Below are positions 10,620 through 21,328 of a stretch of 42,162 bases of DNA, piece after piece (the stretch's first letter is position 1; each line of letters starts with the position of its first letter). The notes beneath the pieces were generated by a model. That model made no database searches and was not told the DNA's origin. It saw nothing but the letters and a program-made list of their open reading frames with translations. A program made the position numbers and the translations under genes. Source of the DNA: an uncultured Alphaproteobacteria bacterium. Its GTDB lineage: Bacteria > Pseudomonadota > Alphaproteobacteria > HIMB59 > GCA-002718135. The DNA lies in assembly GCA_902541435.1 (NCBI GenBank), contig CACBQR010000005.1, forward strand, positions 1 to 42,162, given 5' to 3'.

Positions 10620-11303
10620 TTGAGTAATAATTTAAATCATATTGCTCTAATACTAGATGGAAATAAAAGATGGGCAAAATTAAAAGGCTATTCAAGTACA
10701 GCAGGTTACTCAAAAGGTTTTGAAAATATAAAAAAAATAGTCAGATACTCATTAAATAGAAAACTTCAAAACTTGACGATTTTTGCATTATCATCAGAAA
10801 ATTACAATAGGTCTACTATTAATATAATTTATGAAATTATTTATGAAAATTTCTCAAAAATATTTGATGACCTGGTAAAAGATAATGGAGTTAAAATTAA
10901 AATTTTTGGTTCAAGAAAGAACTTACCAATTAAAATTAAAGAAATATTTGAAAATATTGAAAATATTTCGTCTAAAAATAATAAACTAAATTTAAATATT
11001 GCTTTTAATTATGGGTTTAAAGAGGAAGTAAAAAATATTTTGCAAAATATAAAAAAAAATAATTTATCGATAAATATTAATAATGAAAAAGAAATAGATA
11101 AATTATTTTATATAGGATTTTTACCAGATCCTGATTTATTAATACGAACAGGCGGGTATCAGAGATTAAGTAATTTTATTATGTATAATCTAACTTATAC
11201 TGAATTATTTTTTACTGAGACTCTTTGGCCAGATTTTTCAGAAAATGAATATCAATCTATAATTGATAAGTATTTTAAAATTAAAAGAAAATATGGCTTA
11301 TAA
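10620..11303 (+). CDS. uppS: Isoprenyl (undecaprenyl) diphosphate synthase
   Basis: ALILDGNKRWAKLKG, FALSSENYNR, LLIRTGGYQRLSNFIMYNLTYTELFFTETLWPDF; TTG start. Confidence 0.94.
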   Translation: MSNNLNHIALILDGNKRWAKLKGYSSTAGYSKGFENIKKIVRYSLNRKLQNLTIFALSSENYNRSTINIIYEIIYENFSKIFDDLVKDNGVKIKIFGSRKNLPIKIKEIFENIENISSKNNKLNLNIAFNYGFKEEVKNILQNIKKNNLSININNEKEIDKLFYIGFLPDPDLLIRTGGYQRLSNFIMYNLTYTELFFTETLWPDFSENEYQSIIDKYFKIKRKYGL

Positions 11304-11910
11304 AAATTTTTTATTAAGATTATTTTTTTCCTTTATTTTTATTACAATATATTTTTCAATTTCCTATATTGATTTTACCTTAGTTTTTTACTTTATAGTT
11401 ACTGTGTATTTTGGTATTTTAATTGAAATTATTTTTAACTTTGAAAAATATAAAGTTATACCGTTATTATATTTAATTATATCATTTATTTTTTTTATTT
11501 TAATAAATTTTGATAATTTAATATTTTTAAATTTTAATTTATTTATATTCACTGTTATAACTTTCGATATTTTTTCTTATGTAATTGGAAAGTCATTTGG
11601 ACATACAAAATTAATAAAAATAAGCCCTAATAAAACTGTAGAGGGATTAATTGGAGGGACTGTCATTTCTTTTGCACTCTCTATAATGTTGGCTTATTTT
11701 TTTGAAATTAAGATAAATATCGAATTTCTTTTTTTGACAGTTTTTGTTATTATTTTTGCATTTATCGGTGATATTATAGAATCTTATTTTAAGAGAAAAA
11801 ATAATTTAAAAAATTCCAGTGAATTGATACCAGGGCACGGAGGTATTTTTGATAGATTTGATAGTTTTTTATTCTCAATTATTCTATATTCTTTATTTTT
11901 AAATTTCTAA
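11293..11910 (+). CDS. cdsA: Phosphatidate cytidylyltransferase
   Basis: Polytopic; C-terminal CdsA signature (ISPNKTVEGLIGG...GDIIESYFKRKNNLKNSSELIPGHGGIFDRFDS). ATG at 11293 preferred over the track start at 11263. Confidence 0.92.
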   Translation: MAYKNFLLRLFFSFIFITIYFSISYIDFTLVFYFIVTVYFGILIEIIFNFEKYKVIPLLYLIISFIFFILINFDNLIFLNFNLFIFTVITFDIFSYVIGKSFGHTKLIKISPNKTVEGLIGGTVISFALSIMLAYFFEIKINIEFLFLTVFVIIFAFIGDIIESYFKRKNNLKNSSELIPGHGGIFDRFDSFLFSIILYSLFLNF

Positions 11911-11911
11911 A

Positions 11912-13063
11912 ATGAATATTAATATATTTGGAAGCACAGGTATTATTGGCAAAAAAACATTAGAATTAATTGATAAAAATTTTTCTAAAATAGAAGTTAA
12001 TCTTTTATGCGCTAAATCAAATTCCAATTTACTAAAAAAACAGATTTATAAATATAATCCTAAATATGCTTTTCTTTATGATGGTTTTAAATTTAAATAT
12101 AAAAAAAATATAATTGGAAAAACTAAAATTTTAAATTTTAATGAATTATTAAATTATTTATCAAATAGTAAGTCTGATTTAAGTATATTAGCAATATCTG
12201 GTTATAAATCATTGTATTTTCTTGATCATATAGTTAAAAATACTAATTTCTTGGGAATAGTAAGTAAAGAAGCTATTGTATCGGCAGGACACATTTTTAA
12301 AAAAAAAAATTATTTTAAAAAAACAAAAATTATACCTCTTGACTCTGAACATTTTTCACTTTTTGAATTGTTTAAAAAAACTGGTAATTTTAATTCAATC
12401 AATAAAATCATTTTAACTGCATCAGGAGGACCTTTTCATAAAAGGAAATTTAATACTTTAAAAAATATAAAATTTTCAGAAGCTATTAAACATCCTAAAT
12501 GGAAAATGGGTTATAAAAATAGTATTGACTCAGCAACTTTAGCTAACAAATGTTTAGAAATAATTGAAGCTCATTATCTTTTTGATATTCCTTATGAAAA
12601 GCTAAATATTCTGATACATCCAGAAGCAATAGTTCATTCTGTTGTTGAATATAATAATTATGTAACTCATTTAAATTTATTTAAAAATGATATGAAAATT
12701 CCAATATATAATTTTCTACTTCACTCCAATTCAAAATATAAAATTTATAACAAAAAATTATTTCTTTCAGATTATAATAATTTAAACTTCAAAAATGTTA
12801 GTAATGATATTTTTCCCATTTTTAAATTATTTATTAATTTAAATAAAAAAAAACCACAAAATTTAATTAAATTTAATATTGGAAATGAATATGCAGTTAA
12901 TTTATTTAAAAATAATATGATAAATTATACAGATATTTACAAAATAATTGAAAAAGTAACTTCTATAAATTTGTATTCTTCTGTAAACACTATTAAAGAT
13001 ATAATTAATTATCATGAAGAAATTGAAAGAAAATTACAACATTTTAAAATTAATAATATTTAG
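11912..13063 (+). CDS. dxr: 1-deoxy-D-xylulose 5-phosphate reductoisomerase
   Basis: FGSTGIIGKKTLELI; SKEAIVSAGHIF; PLDSEHFSLFELF; LTASGGPF; HPKWKMGYKNSIDSATLANKCLEIIEAHYLF. Confidence 0.96.
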   Translation: MNINIFGSTGIIGKKTLELIDKNFSKIEVNLLCAKSNSNLLKKQIYKYNPKYAFLYDGFKFKYKKNIIGKTKILNFNELLNYLSNSKSDLSILAISGYKSLYFLDHIVKNTNFLGIVSKEAIVSAGHIFKKKNYFKKTKIIPLDSEHFSLFELFKKTGNFNSINKIILTASGGPFHKRKFNTLKNIKFSEAIKHPKWKMGYKNSIDSATLANKCLEIIEAHYLFDIPYEKLNILIHPEAIVHSVVEYNNYVTHLNLFKNDMKIPIYNFLLHSNSKYKIYNKKLFLSDYNNLNFKNVSNDIFPIFKLFINLNKKKPQNLIKFNIGNEYAVNLFKNNMINYTDIYKIIEKVTSINLYSSVNTIKDIINYHEEIERKLQHFKINNI

Positions 13064-15284
13064 TTTTATTTTAATCATCAGTATCAACAAATCCATTTTT
13101 GCTAATGACATCACTTTTGAAATTCAAGGAAATAATTTTACTGATGACAGTGTAATTTTATCACTTTTAAAAAATATACCTCAGGATATTAATAAGGAAT
13201 ATAGTAATGATATTATTAAAATTCTAAATGATTCTAATCTTTTTTCCAATGTAACTGTAAAATATGAAGATAATAAGTTCATTATTAAAGTAAAAGAATT
13301 TCCAAATATCGATAAGTTAAATTTTGATAATAATGAAAGACTAGATGATGAAGAATTAGAATTAATTGCTACACAAACAAATCTTACCAATTTTAATACT
13401 GAATCATTAAATATTTTTATTAATGAAATTAAAAAACTATATGAGTCGTTTGGTTATAATAATGTAAAAATAGACTTTTACGAAAAATTCTATCAAGAAA
13501 CAAATACAGTAGATTTATATTTTAATATTCAAGAAGGTAAGATAACAAAAATAGATAATATCTTATTTAACGGAAATAATAACTTCTTGGCTCAAGATTT
13601 AAAAGAAATTATCAAGTCAAAGACTAGAACAATAAGAAATATTTTTGCCAATAATAATTTTAAACCTCTTACTGTTGAGCGAGATAAATATTTAATTGAA
13701 ACCTATTACAAAGATAATGGTTTTCTTGATATCGATGTTCAAACTAAAATTGAGTATTTAGAAACAAATAAAGTAAATTTATACTTTAATATTAATGAAG
13801 GAGAAATTTATACTTTATCATCCATTAAAATATCAGATGAAGATAATATTATTAGTAATAATATATTAGATTTAATCAATTTAGAGATAACTAACTTTGA
13901 ACAAATAGAAACTATTTTTTCAATATCTAAAATTAATGAATTAAAAAATAATATTTCTTCAATAATTCTTGATGGAGAAGTTGAATTTTTTGAAATACTT
14001 GTATTTGATAAAAAACAAAGAAATAATGTTGATGTCCTTTTTAAGATATCATCTGTTGAGCCAAAATATGCCAACCAAATCAACATTCAGGGAAATTCAA
14101 GAACATTTGATTATGTTATTAGAAGAGAATTACAAATTATCGAAGGAGATGCTTTATATCCAAATCAAATTCAAAAAATTAGAGATAAACTTATTTCATT
14201 AAATTTATTTGAAACTGTTAATGTAAAAGAACAAGTAATTGATGATAAAAATGTTAATTTAATCATTGAGGTTAAAGAAAAACAGACTGGAACATTCAAT
14301 GCTGGTGTATCTGTTGGGACTTTAGATGGATTTTCAATAGTAACTGGTTTGAGAGAAAGAAATTTTTATGGCACTGGCAGATCTTTAGATGTTCTTGTCA
14401 ATACATCTCAAGATAAAAATCAATTCAAATTGATTACAACAGATAGATTGTCATATGAAAATGATGTAAATATTAGTTATAGCCTAAACTATAAGCAGAA
14501 TGATTATTCAGAAGCAAGTTCATATAAACTAGATACTTTTACTGGTGGAATTGGAATAGGCTATAAATTAAATTCAAATTTATATCATAATGTAGATCTT
14601 GAATATGTATTAAAAGATTATAATATTACTAATAGGTCTACGGTTTCAAATACAATACTCGACTCTTCTGGAGCTAATATGAGTTATCTCATTAAAAATA
14701 ATTTAAGATATTCAACTTTAAATCCTGGATTTGTCTCTAAAAATGGAAATTATATAAATTTAAATAATGCTATAGAAACACCAACCAGTTCTAGTAATGG
14801 ATTTGTAAGAAATCTTATAACAATTAGAAATTATTATAGCTCTAATAATAATATATTTTCAATTCAAACTAAATTTGGAAATATTTTTTCTCTAAATAAT
14901 AATGATATTTTGACTGATGATAAATTTGCTCTTGGTGGAAGATGGTTGAGAGGCTTCGATATATATGGAGCTGGTCCTCGTAATTCTAGAAGTTCATATG
15001 TCGGTGGAAATAATATTATAGTAACAAAATTAGATTATTCTAAAGAAATTACAAGAAATTCAAATTTTCCAATTTATTTAAATATTTTTAATGATTACGG
15101 TTTATTGTGGGAAAATAAAACAAAGCCTACCAACAGTGATAATAGTTTGAGAGTTTCGGCTGGTTTTGGCTTAAAATATTATTCTCCTATAGGCCCTATT
15201 GGCTTTTCATGGGGTTTTCCAATTCAGGATGAAGATTATGATATTAAAAGAATGTTCTTATTTTCTATAGGCAATATAGATTGA
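13014..15284 (+). CDS. bamA: Outer membrane protein assembly factor BamA
   Basis: Signal peptide, POTRA repeats, C-terminal beta barrel with GGRWLRGFDIYGAGPR and GFGLKYYSPIGPIGFSWGFP; overlaps the dxr 3' end by 50 nt. Confidence 0.95.
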   Translation: MKKLKENYNILKLIIFSFILIISINKSIFANDITFEIQGNNFTDDSVILSLLKNIPQDINKEYSNDIIKILNDSNLFSNVTVKYEDNKFIIKVKEFPNIDKLNFDNNERLDDEELELIATQTNLTNFNTESLNIFINEIKKLYESFGYNNVKIDFYEKFYQETNTVDLYFNIQEGKITKIDNILFNGNNNFLAQDLKEIIKSKTRTIRNIFANNNFKPLTVERDKYLIETYYKDNGFLDIDVQTKIEYLETNKVNLYFNINEGEIYTLSSIKISDEDNIISNNILDLINLEITNFEQIETIFSISKINELKNNISSIILDGEVEFFEILVFDKKQRNNVDVLFKISSVEPKYANQINIQGNSRTFDYVIRRELQIIEGDALYPNQIQKIRDKLISLNLFETVNVKEQVIDDKNVNLIIEVKEKQTGTFNAGVSVGTLDGFSIVTGLRERNFYGTGRSLDVLVNTSQDKNQFKLITTDRLSYENDVNISYSLNYKQNDYSEASSYKLDTFTGGIGIGYKLNSNLYHNVDLEYVLKDYNITNRSTVSNTILDSSGANMSYLIKNNLRYSTLNPGFVSKNGNYINLNNAIETPTSSSNGFVRNLITIRNYYSSNNNIFSIQTKFGNIFSLNNNDILTDDKFALGGRWLRGFDIYGAGPRNSRSSYVGGNNIIVTKLDYSKEITRNSNFPIYLNIFNDYGLLWENKTKPTNSDNSLRVSAGFGLKYYSPIGPIGFSWGFPIQDEDYDIKRMFLFSIGNID

Positions 15285-15814
15285 AATTTTTTTTTCTTAT
15301 AATTTATTTTTATTTTTTTATTTTTTTTAATACACTTTATGCTCAATCTATAGCTATAATAAATATACAAACTATTATAGACAATAATAACCAGTATATT
15401 GATATTGTAAAAAAAATAGAAATCGATCAAGAAATATATTTGGAAAATTTTAAAAATAAAGAAATTAATTTAAAGAAAAAATTTGAGGATATTGAAAATT
15501 CTAAACTTATATTAGGTGAAGAAGAATTAAATTTGCAAATTGAAAATTATAATCAAGAACTTACAAATTTTACAGTTGAAGTTGAAGAATTTAATTTACA
15601 TTATCAAAATGAAATTATTAATATAAGAGAAGATATTTTAAATGAAATTATTTTATTACTTGAAAAATTTGCTATTGAAAATCAACTTGATCTGATATTA
15701 GACTCGACAAGTTATTTGATTGCATCTAATTCTTTAGATATAACAGATAAAATTAATAACGAATTAGAAAATATTAAAATTAAATTGGAATATACAAACT
15801 TTGAAAAAAATTAA
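15281..15814 (+). CDS. OmpH/Skp-family periplasmic chaperone
   Basis: Signal peptide then coiled-coil helical protein (IAIINIQTIIDNNNQY...); position between bamA and lpxD; TTG start overlapping the bamA TGA. Confidence 0.78.
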   Translation: MKFFFLIIYFYFFIFFNTLYAQSIAIINIQTIIDNNNQYIDIVKKIEIDQEIYLENFKNKEINLKKKFEDIENSKLILGEEELNLQIENYNQELTNFTVEVEEFNLHYQNEIINIREDILNEIILLLEKFAIENQLDLILDSTSYLIASNSLDITDKINNELENIKIKLEYTNFEKN

Positions 15815-16787
15815 GTATTTAGAAATTAAAAATTTACTAGAAAAGAATTTTATAGATGTAAGTTCTAAATTATCAAATAATGATATTTTTTTAAGTATTA
15901 AAACTATACAAAATGCAACTAATGCAGATTTATCTTTTTTCTCGAATAAGAAATATTCCAATTTATTAAAAAATACTAAAGCTAAAGCTTGTTTGATTGA
16001 TCTTAAATATTCAAATTTACTTCCTAAAAGTTGTCAACCAATAATTGTAAACGATCCATATTTTTCATTAGCTTTAATAACTAATATGTTTAATGATCAA
16101 TCTTTAAAATCAAATGGGATAATTTCAAATCATTCGATAATTAGCTCTAAAAGCAATCTTCATGACAACATACAAATTAATCCATTTACTTCAATTAATG
16201 ATAACTGTGTAATTCATGATAACGTATATATTGGTTCAAATGTACATATTGGTCCTAATGTACAAATTCATAAAAATGTAATAATTCACGATAATGTTTC
16301 AATTTCCAATTCATTAATTATGGAAAATTGTGAAATAAAATCTGGTGCACGTATTGGAGGATCTGGATTTGGATTTGAAGAAAAGTCCAAGCAAAAAATT
16401 TTTCACAGCGGTAATGTGATTATAAAAAAAAATTCTTCCATTGGCTCAAATACAACTATTGATAGAGCTGCTTTTGATTCTACTATCATTGGCGAATTTT
16501 CAAATATAGACAATTTAGTACAAATTGCCCATAATGTTATCATAGGAGATTATGCAATAATTGCTGCTCAGGTTGGAATTGCAGGAAGTACAAATATTGG
16601 AGATTTTGTAAAGGTAGGTGGGCAAGCAGGTATTGCAGGTCACTTATTTATAGGTAATAATGTTACTATTGCAGCTAAAAGTGGGGTGACTAAGAACATA
16701 CCTGATAATAAAATAGTTGCTGGTTTTCCAGCTAAAGATATTAATCTATGGAAAAAAGAAATAATTAAAAATGGTCTAACAAAATGA
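15801..16787 (+). CDS. lpxD: UDP-3-O-acylglucosamine N-acyltransferase
   Basis: Left-handed beta-helix hexapeptides; RIGGSGFGFE, IDRAAFDSTIIGEFSNIDNLVQIAHNVIIG, GGQAGIAGH; TTG start. Confidence 0.94.
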   Translation: MKKIKYLEIKNLLEKNFIDVSSKLSNNDIFLSIKTIQNATNADLSFFSNKKYSNLLKNTKAKACLIDLKYSNLLPKSCQPIIVNDPYFSLALITNMFNDQSLKSNGIISNHSIISSKSNLHDNIQINPFTSINDNCVIHDNVYIGSNVHIGPNVQIHKNVIIHDNVSISNSLIMENCEIKSGARIGGSGFGFEEKSKQKIFHSGNVIIKKNSSIGSNTTIDRAAFDSTIIGEFSNIDNLVQIAHNVIIGDYAIIAAQVGIAGSTNIGDFVKVGGQAGIAGHLFIGNNVTIAAKSGVTKNIPDNKIVAGFPAKDINLWKKEIIKNGLTK

Positions 16788-17218
16788 ATTTAGATTTAAA
16801 TGAAATAAAACAACTTATTCCTCATAGAGATCCATTTTTGTTTGTTGATACATGTAAAGTTATTGTTCCTGGCGAACATGGTATATCTAAAAAAATGTTT
16901 TCAAATAATGAGTATTTTTTTAAGGGGCATTTTCCAGAAAACCCAATTGTTCCTGGAGTAATTATTGTAGAAGCAATGGCACAAACAGCCGGTATTGTTG
17001 TTTCATATAAACTTAGAGATTATAAAGATAAATCAGTTTTATTTATGAGTGTAAATAAAGCAAAGTTCAGAAAACCAATACTTCCAAATGATCATGTAAG
17101 TTTTGAAGTTAAATTTATTAATAGTGTTCGTGATGTTTATAAATTTGAAGGTATTTGCTTTAAAGATAATACAAAGGTTAGTGAAGCTGAGTTCTCTGCT
17201 ATGATTACTTATAAGTAA
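16784..17218 (+). CDS. fabZ: 3-hydroxyacyl-[acyl-carrier-protein] dehydratase
   Basis: IPHRDPFLFVD, FFKGHFPENPIVPGVIIVEAMAQTAGI. Confidence 0.97.
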   Translation: MNLDLNEIKQLIPHRDPFLFVDTCKVIVPGEHGISKKMFSNNEYFFKGHFPENPIVPGVIIVEAMAQTAGIVVSYKLRDYKDKSVLFMSVNKAKFRKPILPNDHVSFEVKFINSVRDVYKFEGICFKDNTKVSEAEFSAMITYK

Positions 17219-17278
17219 TAATCAGTAACATATTATTTATTTAAAGATCAAACTAGTTAATTTAATACAAAGATAAAT

Positions 17279-18064
17279 ATGATACATCCCTCAGCTGTAA
17301 TTTCAAATAAAGCAGAAATAGATGAAACCACAAATATCGGGCCATTTTGCATAATTGGAGAAGGAGTAAAGATTGGAAAAAATAATAATTTACTTTCACA
17401 TGTATCTATAATTGGAAATACAACAATAGAGAATAATAACTATTTTTATCCATTTTGTAGTATAGGATCTGAACCTCAAGATTTAAAATATAATAATGAA
17501 AAATCATTTCTAAAAATTGGAAGTGGTAATAAATTTAGAGAAAACGTTACTGTAAACCCTGGTACATATGGCGGTGGTCTTAATACTCTAATAGAAGATA
17601 ATTGTTTATTTATGGTTGGTTCCCACGTAGCACATGATTGTAAAATTCAATCAAATGTTATTTTAGCAAATAATGCTACCCTTGCTGGACATGTAGAAAT
17701 TGACAATAATGCAATTTTAGGAGGTAACTCAGCAATACATCAATTTGTTAGAATAGGGAAATATGCAATGATTGGTGGTATGAGTGGTGTTGAAAAAGAT
17801 ATAATTCCATATGGTTTGTATACAGGAATAAGAGAAAATTTAAAAAGCCTTAACGTTATTGGTTTAAAAAGAAAGGGTCTAACGTCTAATAATATTAATG
17901 AAATTAAAAATCTTATCAATTTAATTTTTAACAAAAATGATACAATAGACAATAATATAAAAAATAGTTTAGTTGTAAAATCTGAAATTAAAGAAATTAA
18001 AGAAGTAATTAAATTTCTAAATTCACATTCAAAAAGAGGTATTACGGCTTTTGAAAATGACTAA
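17279..18064 (+). CDS. lpxA: UDP-N-acetylglucosamine acyltransferase
   Basis: IHPSAVISNKAEIDETTNIGPFCIIGEGV; GSEPQDLKYNNEKSFLKIGSGNKFRENVTVNPGT; HVAHDCKI. Confidence 0.96.
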   Translation: MIHPSAVISNKAEIDETTNIGPFCIIGEGVKIGKNNNLLSHVSIIGNTTIENNNYFYPFCSIGSEPQDLKYNNEKSFLKIGSGNKFRENVTVNPGTYGGGLNTLIEDNCLFMVGSHVAHDCKIQSNVILANNATLAGHVEIDNNAILGGNSAIHQFVRIGKYAMIGGMSGVEKDIIPYGLYTGIRENLKSLNVIGLKRKGLTSNNINEIKNLINLIFNKNDTIDNNIKNSLVVKSEIKEIKEVIKFLNSHSKRGITAFEND

Positions 18065-18869
18065 AATAGGAATAATTGCTGGGGATGGTAATTTGCCTCT
18101 TTATATTGGTAAATCACTATTTGCTAAAAATTACGATATTACATTTTTATCTTTAAATAATAAAAATAATACATTTTATAAAAATTATAATGTTATAGAT
18201 ATAGATATCCTATCAATAAAAAAAATTTTCAAAGTATTAAACTCAAATAAAATAAAAAATATTATTTTTGCTGGAAGTATAAAAAGACCTGGTATTAGAG
18301 ATTTAGGATTTGATTTGCCAACTTTGTTACTTGCTAAAAGTCTTTTATTAGAAAATAAAGGTGACAATAATCTTTTAATTACTTTAAAAAAATTCTTCGA
18401 AACAAAAGGTTATATTTTTTTTGACTGGACTAAATATTGTCAGGAATTATTTTCAACCGAAATGAATTTAACAAAAGTTAAGCCCTCTAAAAATGCTATT
18501 TTAAATTTTAAAAAAGCAAAGTCAATATATCAAATTTATAAGAAATTAGATGTTGGTCAGGCTATGATAATTCAAAATCAATTAGTTTTAGGATTAGAAG
18601 CTATAGAAGGAACAGATGAATTATTAAAAAGATGTAAAGAATATAAAAGAAAAGATGATAATGGTGTGCTATTTAAATTTTCAAAAAAAAACCAGAGTAA
18701 TCTAATTGATATTCCTTTAATTGGCTTAGATACAATGAAAAATTTAAAAAAATATAATTATGAAGGTGTTTTTTTGCAAAAAAATAAGTGTTTAATATTA
18801 GATAAGAAAAAAATTATTGATTATGCTACTCAAAATAATTTATTTATCTCATCAGTAGATCTAAATTGA
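18057..18869 (+). CDS. lpxI: UDP-2,3-diacylglucosamine pyrophosphatase LpxI
   Basis: IGIIAGDGNLPLYIGKSL; FAGSIKRPGIRDLGFD; DVGQAMIIQNQLVLGLEAIEGTDELLKRC; VLFKFSKKNQSNLIDIPLIGLDTM. Confidence 0.93.
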   Translation: MTKIGIIAGDGNLPLYIGKSLFAKNYDITFLSLNNKNNTFYKNYNVIDIDILSIKKIFKVLNSNKIKNIIFAGSIKRPGIRDLGFDLPTLLLAKSLLLENKGDNNLLITLKKFFETKGYIFFDWTKYCQELFSTEMNLTKVKPSKNAILNFKKAKSIYQIYKKLDVGQAMIIQNQLVLGLEAIEGTDELLKRCKEYKRKDDNGVLFKFSKKNQSNLIDIPLIGLDTMKNLKKYNYEGVFLQKNKCLILDKKKIIDYATQNNLFISSVDLN

Positions 18870-19993
18870 AAAAAATAAAAATTTTTGTTTGTTGTACGGA
18901 ACAATCTGGTGAAAATATATGTTCAAATATTTTATCAAGAATGAATATAGCTAAATATCAATTTGATGGAGTTTGCGGCAAACAATCCGAAAAATTTATT
19001 TCTAATAAAATTTATGATTTATCAGAATTTAAATCTATAGGACTTTTTGAAATAATAGTTTCAATTTCAAAATATTTAAAAATGATAAGAAGATTAAAAA
19101 ACCATATTATTAAAAATGATTATGATTTAGTTTTAACTATAGATTCACCAGATTTTAATTATAATCTTGTAAACCAATTAAGAAAATCAAATTATAAAAA
19201 TAAAATAATACATGTAGTTGCTCCAACTGTTTGGGCTTGGAGATCATATAGGGCAAGGAAATTTGCAAATATTTTTGATGAAATTTTTCTATTATTTAAT
19301 TTTGAAAAAAAATATTTTAATTTTGATAATCTAAATAAAACTTTTATTGGGCATCCAATATTTCATATTAAAAAAAGAGAGCATAAAGGAAAATACAAAT
19401 ATCTCTCTTTTTTACCAGGTAGTAGACAAAATGAAGTATTAAAACTTATAAAATATTTCAGTTATATTGAAAAATATATATCTAAAAATAATCTAAATTA
19501 TAAAATATTTATTCCAACTTTACCTCATCTTGCTTTTTTAATTAGAGAAAATACTAAGCAATGGAAAACCGAGACTATAATCTCAACTGATATGAGTAAA
19601 TTTGATAAATATTATCAAGATGTTTACATAAGTATAACTTGCTCTGGTACTGCTTCTTTAGAAATTGCTAAAAGGAATATTCCTCAAATAGTAATCTATA
19701 AGCTTAATTATTTCACGGAAATTTTAATCAAGCCTTTTGTAAAGGTTAAATATGCAAATCTTATAAATATTATAAGTAACCAAATGATTATTCCAGAAGT
19801 TATTAACTCAAATTTAAATGAAAAAAAATTATTAAATATTTTTCTTAATTTATTTAATGATAGAAAAAAACAAGAAACTCAGATTAATTCGATTAATATT
19901 TATCTTAAAGAAATTGTTAATGATTTTAGTCCTTATGATGTGAGTGCTAATCGTATAAATAAGTTAATTAATCTTTCTTCCAAAGCCAATTAA
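18866..19993 (+). CDS. lpxB: Lipid-A-disaccharide synthase
   Basis: [76 protein letters not shown] start. Confidence 0.95.
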   Translation: MKKIKIFVCCTEQSGENICSNILSRMNIAKYQFDGVCGKQSEKFISNKIYDLSEFKSIGLFEIIVSISKYLKMIRRLKNHIIKNDYDLVLTIDSPDFNYNLVNQLRKSNYKNKIIHVVAPTVWAWRSYRARKFANIFDEIFLLFNFEKKYFNFDNLNKTFIGHPIFHIKKREHKGKYKYLSFLPGSRQNEVLKLIKYFSYIEKYISKNNLNYKIFIPTLPHLAFLIRENTKQWKTETIISTDMSKFDKYYQDVYISITCSGTASLEIAKRNIPQIVIYKLNYFTEILIKPFVKVKYANLINIISNQMIIPEVINSNLNEKKLLNIFLNLFNDRKKQETQINSINIYLKEIVNDFSPYDVSANRINKLINLSSKAN

Positions 19994-21326
19994 AAATTGA
20001 TTTTTTTTCTCTAGAAGATTCAACTTGATAAGGTCTAGCTTTATAACCAGTGTATAATTGACGAGGTCTGCCAATTTTATTAATAGGATCTTCTATCATT
20101 TCTTTCCATTGTGATATCCATCCTACAGTTCTTCCTATTGCAAATAGCACCGTAAACATACTTGTAGGGAAACCTAATGCTTTTAGAATTATACCTGAAT
20201 AGAAATCTACATTTGGGAATAATTTTTTACTAACAAAATATTCATCTTTTAGAGCTATTTTTTCTAATTCTATTGCAATTTTAAGCAATGGATCGTCTTG
20301 CATATTTAACTCTTCCAAAACCTCATGTGCACTTTCTTTCATCACAGTGGCTCTTGGATCATAGTTTTTATAAACTCTATGCCCAAAGCCCATTAATCTA
20401 AAAGAGTCATTTTTATCTTTAGCTTTATCTATAAATTTCTGTATATTTGATACATCACCAATTTCTTCTAACATTTTAATTACTGCTTCATTAGCTCCAC
20501 CATGAGCTGGTCCCCATAAAGATGCAATACCGGCAGCAATACAAGCAAAAGGATTTGCACCAGAAGAACCTGCCAATCTTACTGTTGAAGTGGATGCATT
20601 TTGTTCATGATCAGCATGTAACGTAAAAAATCTATCCATTGCTCTAACAATTTTTGGACTCACTTTGTAATCTTCTGATGGCACAGAAAATGTCATGTAT
20701 AAAAAATTTTCAGCATAAGATAGATCATTTCTTGGATAAACAAATGGTTGACCAATTGAATATTTATAAGCCATTGCACCTATTGTGGGAATTTTTGCTA
20801 TTAATCTATGACAGGCAATCATTCTTTGGTTAATGTCTGAAAAATCAGTACTGTCATGATAAAAAGCTGAAAGGGCACCAACAACACCTACCATAATTGC
20901 CATAGGGTGTGCATCTCTTCGAAAACCTCTGTATAAATTTACTAGTTGCTCATGCAACATTGTATGATTAGTAATTACATCTTTAAACTTTTGCTTGTCT
21001 TCAGGGGACGGTAAATCACCGTGCAGTAAAAGATAACAAACTTCAAGAAATTCACTTTTTGAGGCTAAATCATGGATATCATATCCCCTATGACGTAAAA
21101 TTCCTTTTTCACCATCTATGTAAGTTATTCCTGATTCACATGATGCAGTTGAAGTAAAACCTGGATCAAAAGTAAATAAACCCGTTTCTTGATAAAGTTT
21201 ACGAATATCCAAAACATTTGGACCATCTTTACTTTCAATAAGTGGAATTTGGTACGATTTACCGCTCTCATTGTTAAAAAGAGTAAACTGTTTATCGTTA
21301 ACTTTTTTATCTTCGTAATCAGCCAT
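19968..21326 (-). CDS. gltA: Citrate synthase
   Basis: [80 protein letters not shown]. Confidence 0.98.
   Translation of the reverse strand: MADYEDKKVNDKQFTLFNNESGKSYQIPLIESKDGPNVLDIRKLYQETGLFTFDPGFTSTASCESGITYIDGEKGILRHRGYDIHDLASKSEFLEVCYLLLHGDLPSPEDKQKFKDVITNHTMLHEQLVNLYRGFRRDAHPMAIMVGVVGALSAFYHDSTDFSDINQRMIACHRLIAKIPTIGAMAYKYSIGQPFVYPRNDLSYAENFLYMTFSVPSEDYKVSPKIVRAMDRFFTLHADHEQNASTSTVRLAGSSGANPFACIAAGIASLWGPAHGGANEAVIKMLEEIGDVSNIQKFIDKAKDKNDSFRLMGFGHRVYKNYDPRATVMKESAHEVLEELNMQDDPLLKIAIELEKIALKDEYFVSKKLFPNVDFYSGIILKALGFPTSMFTVLFAIGRTVGWISQWKEMIEDPINKIGRPRQLYTGYKARPYQVESSREKKSIFNWLWKKD
19987..20008 (+). terminator. Weak terminator-like element for the lpxB transcript
   Basis: CAATT-AAA-AATTG (19987-19999) followed closely by a T8 tract; very AT-rich, and located inside the convergent gltA 3' end. 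Confidence 0.3.
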
Positions 21327-21328
21327 AT

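Noticed and set aside
17219-17278. 60-nt fabZ-lpxA gap considered for a tRNA or small RNA
   Set aside because: Too short for a tRNA and AT-rich with no convincing stem-loop.
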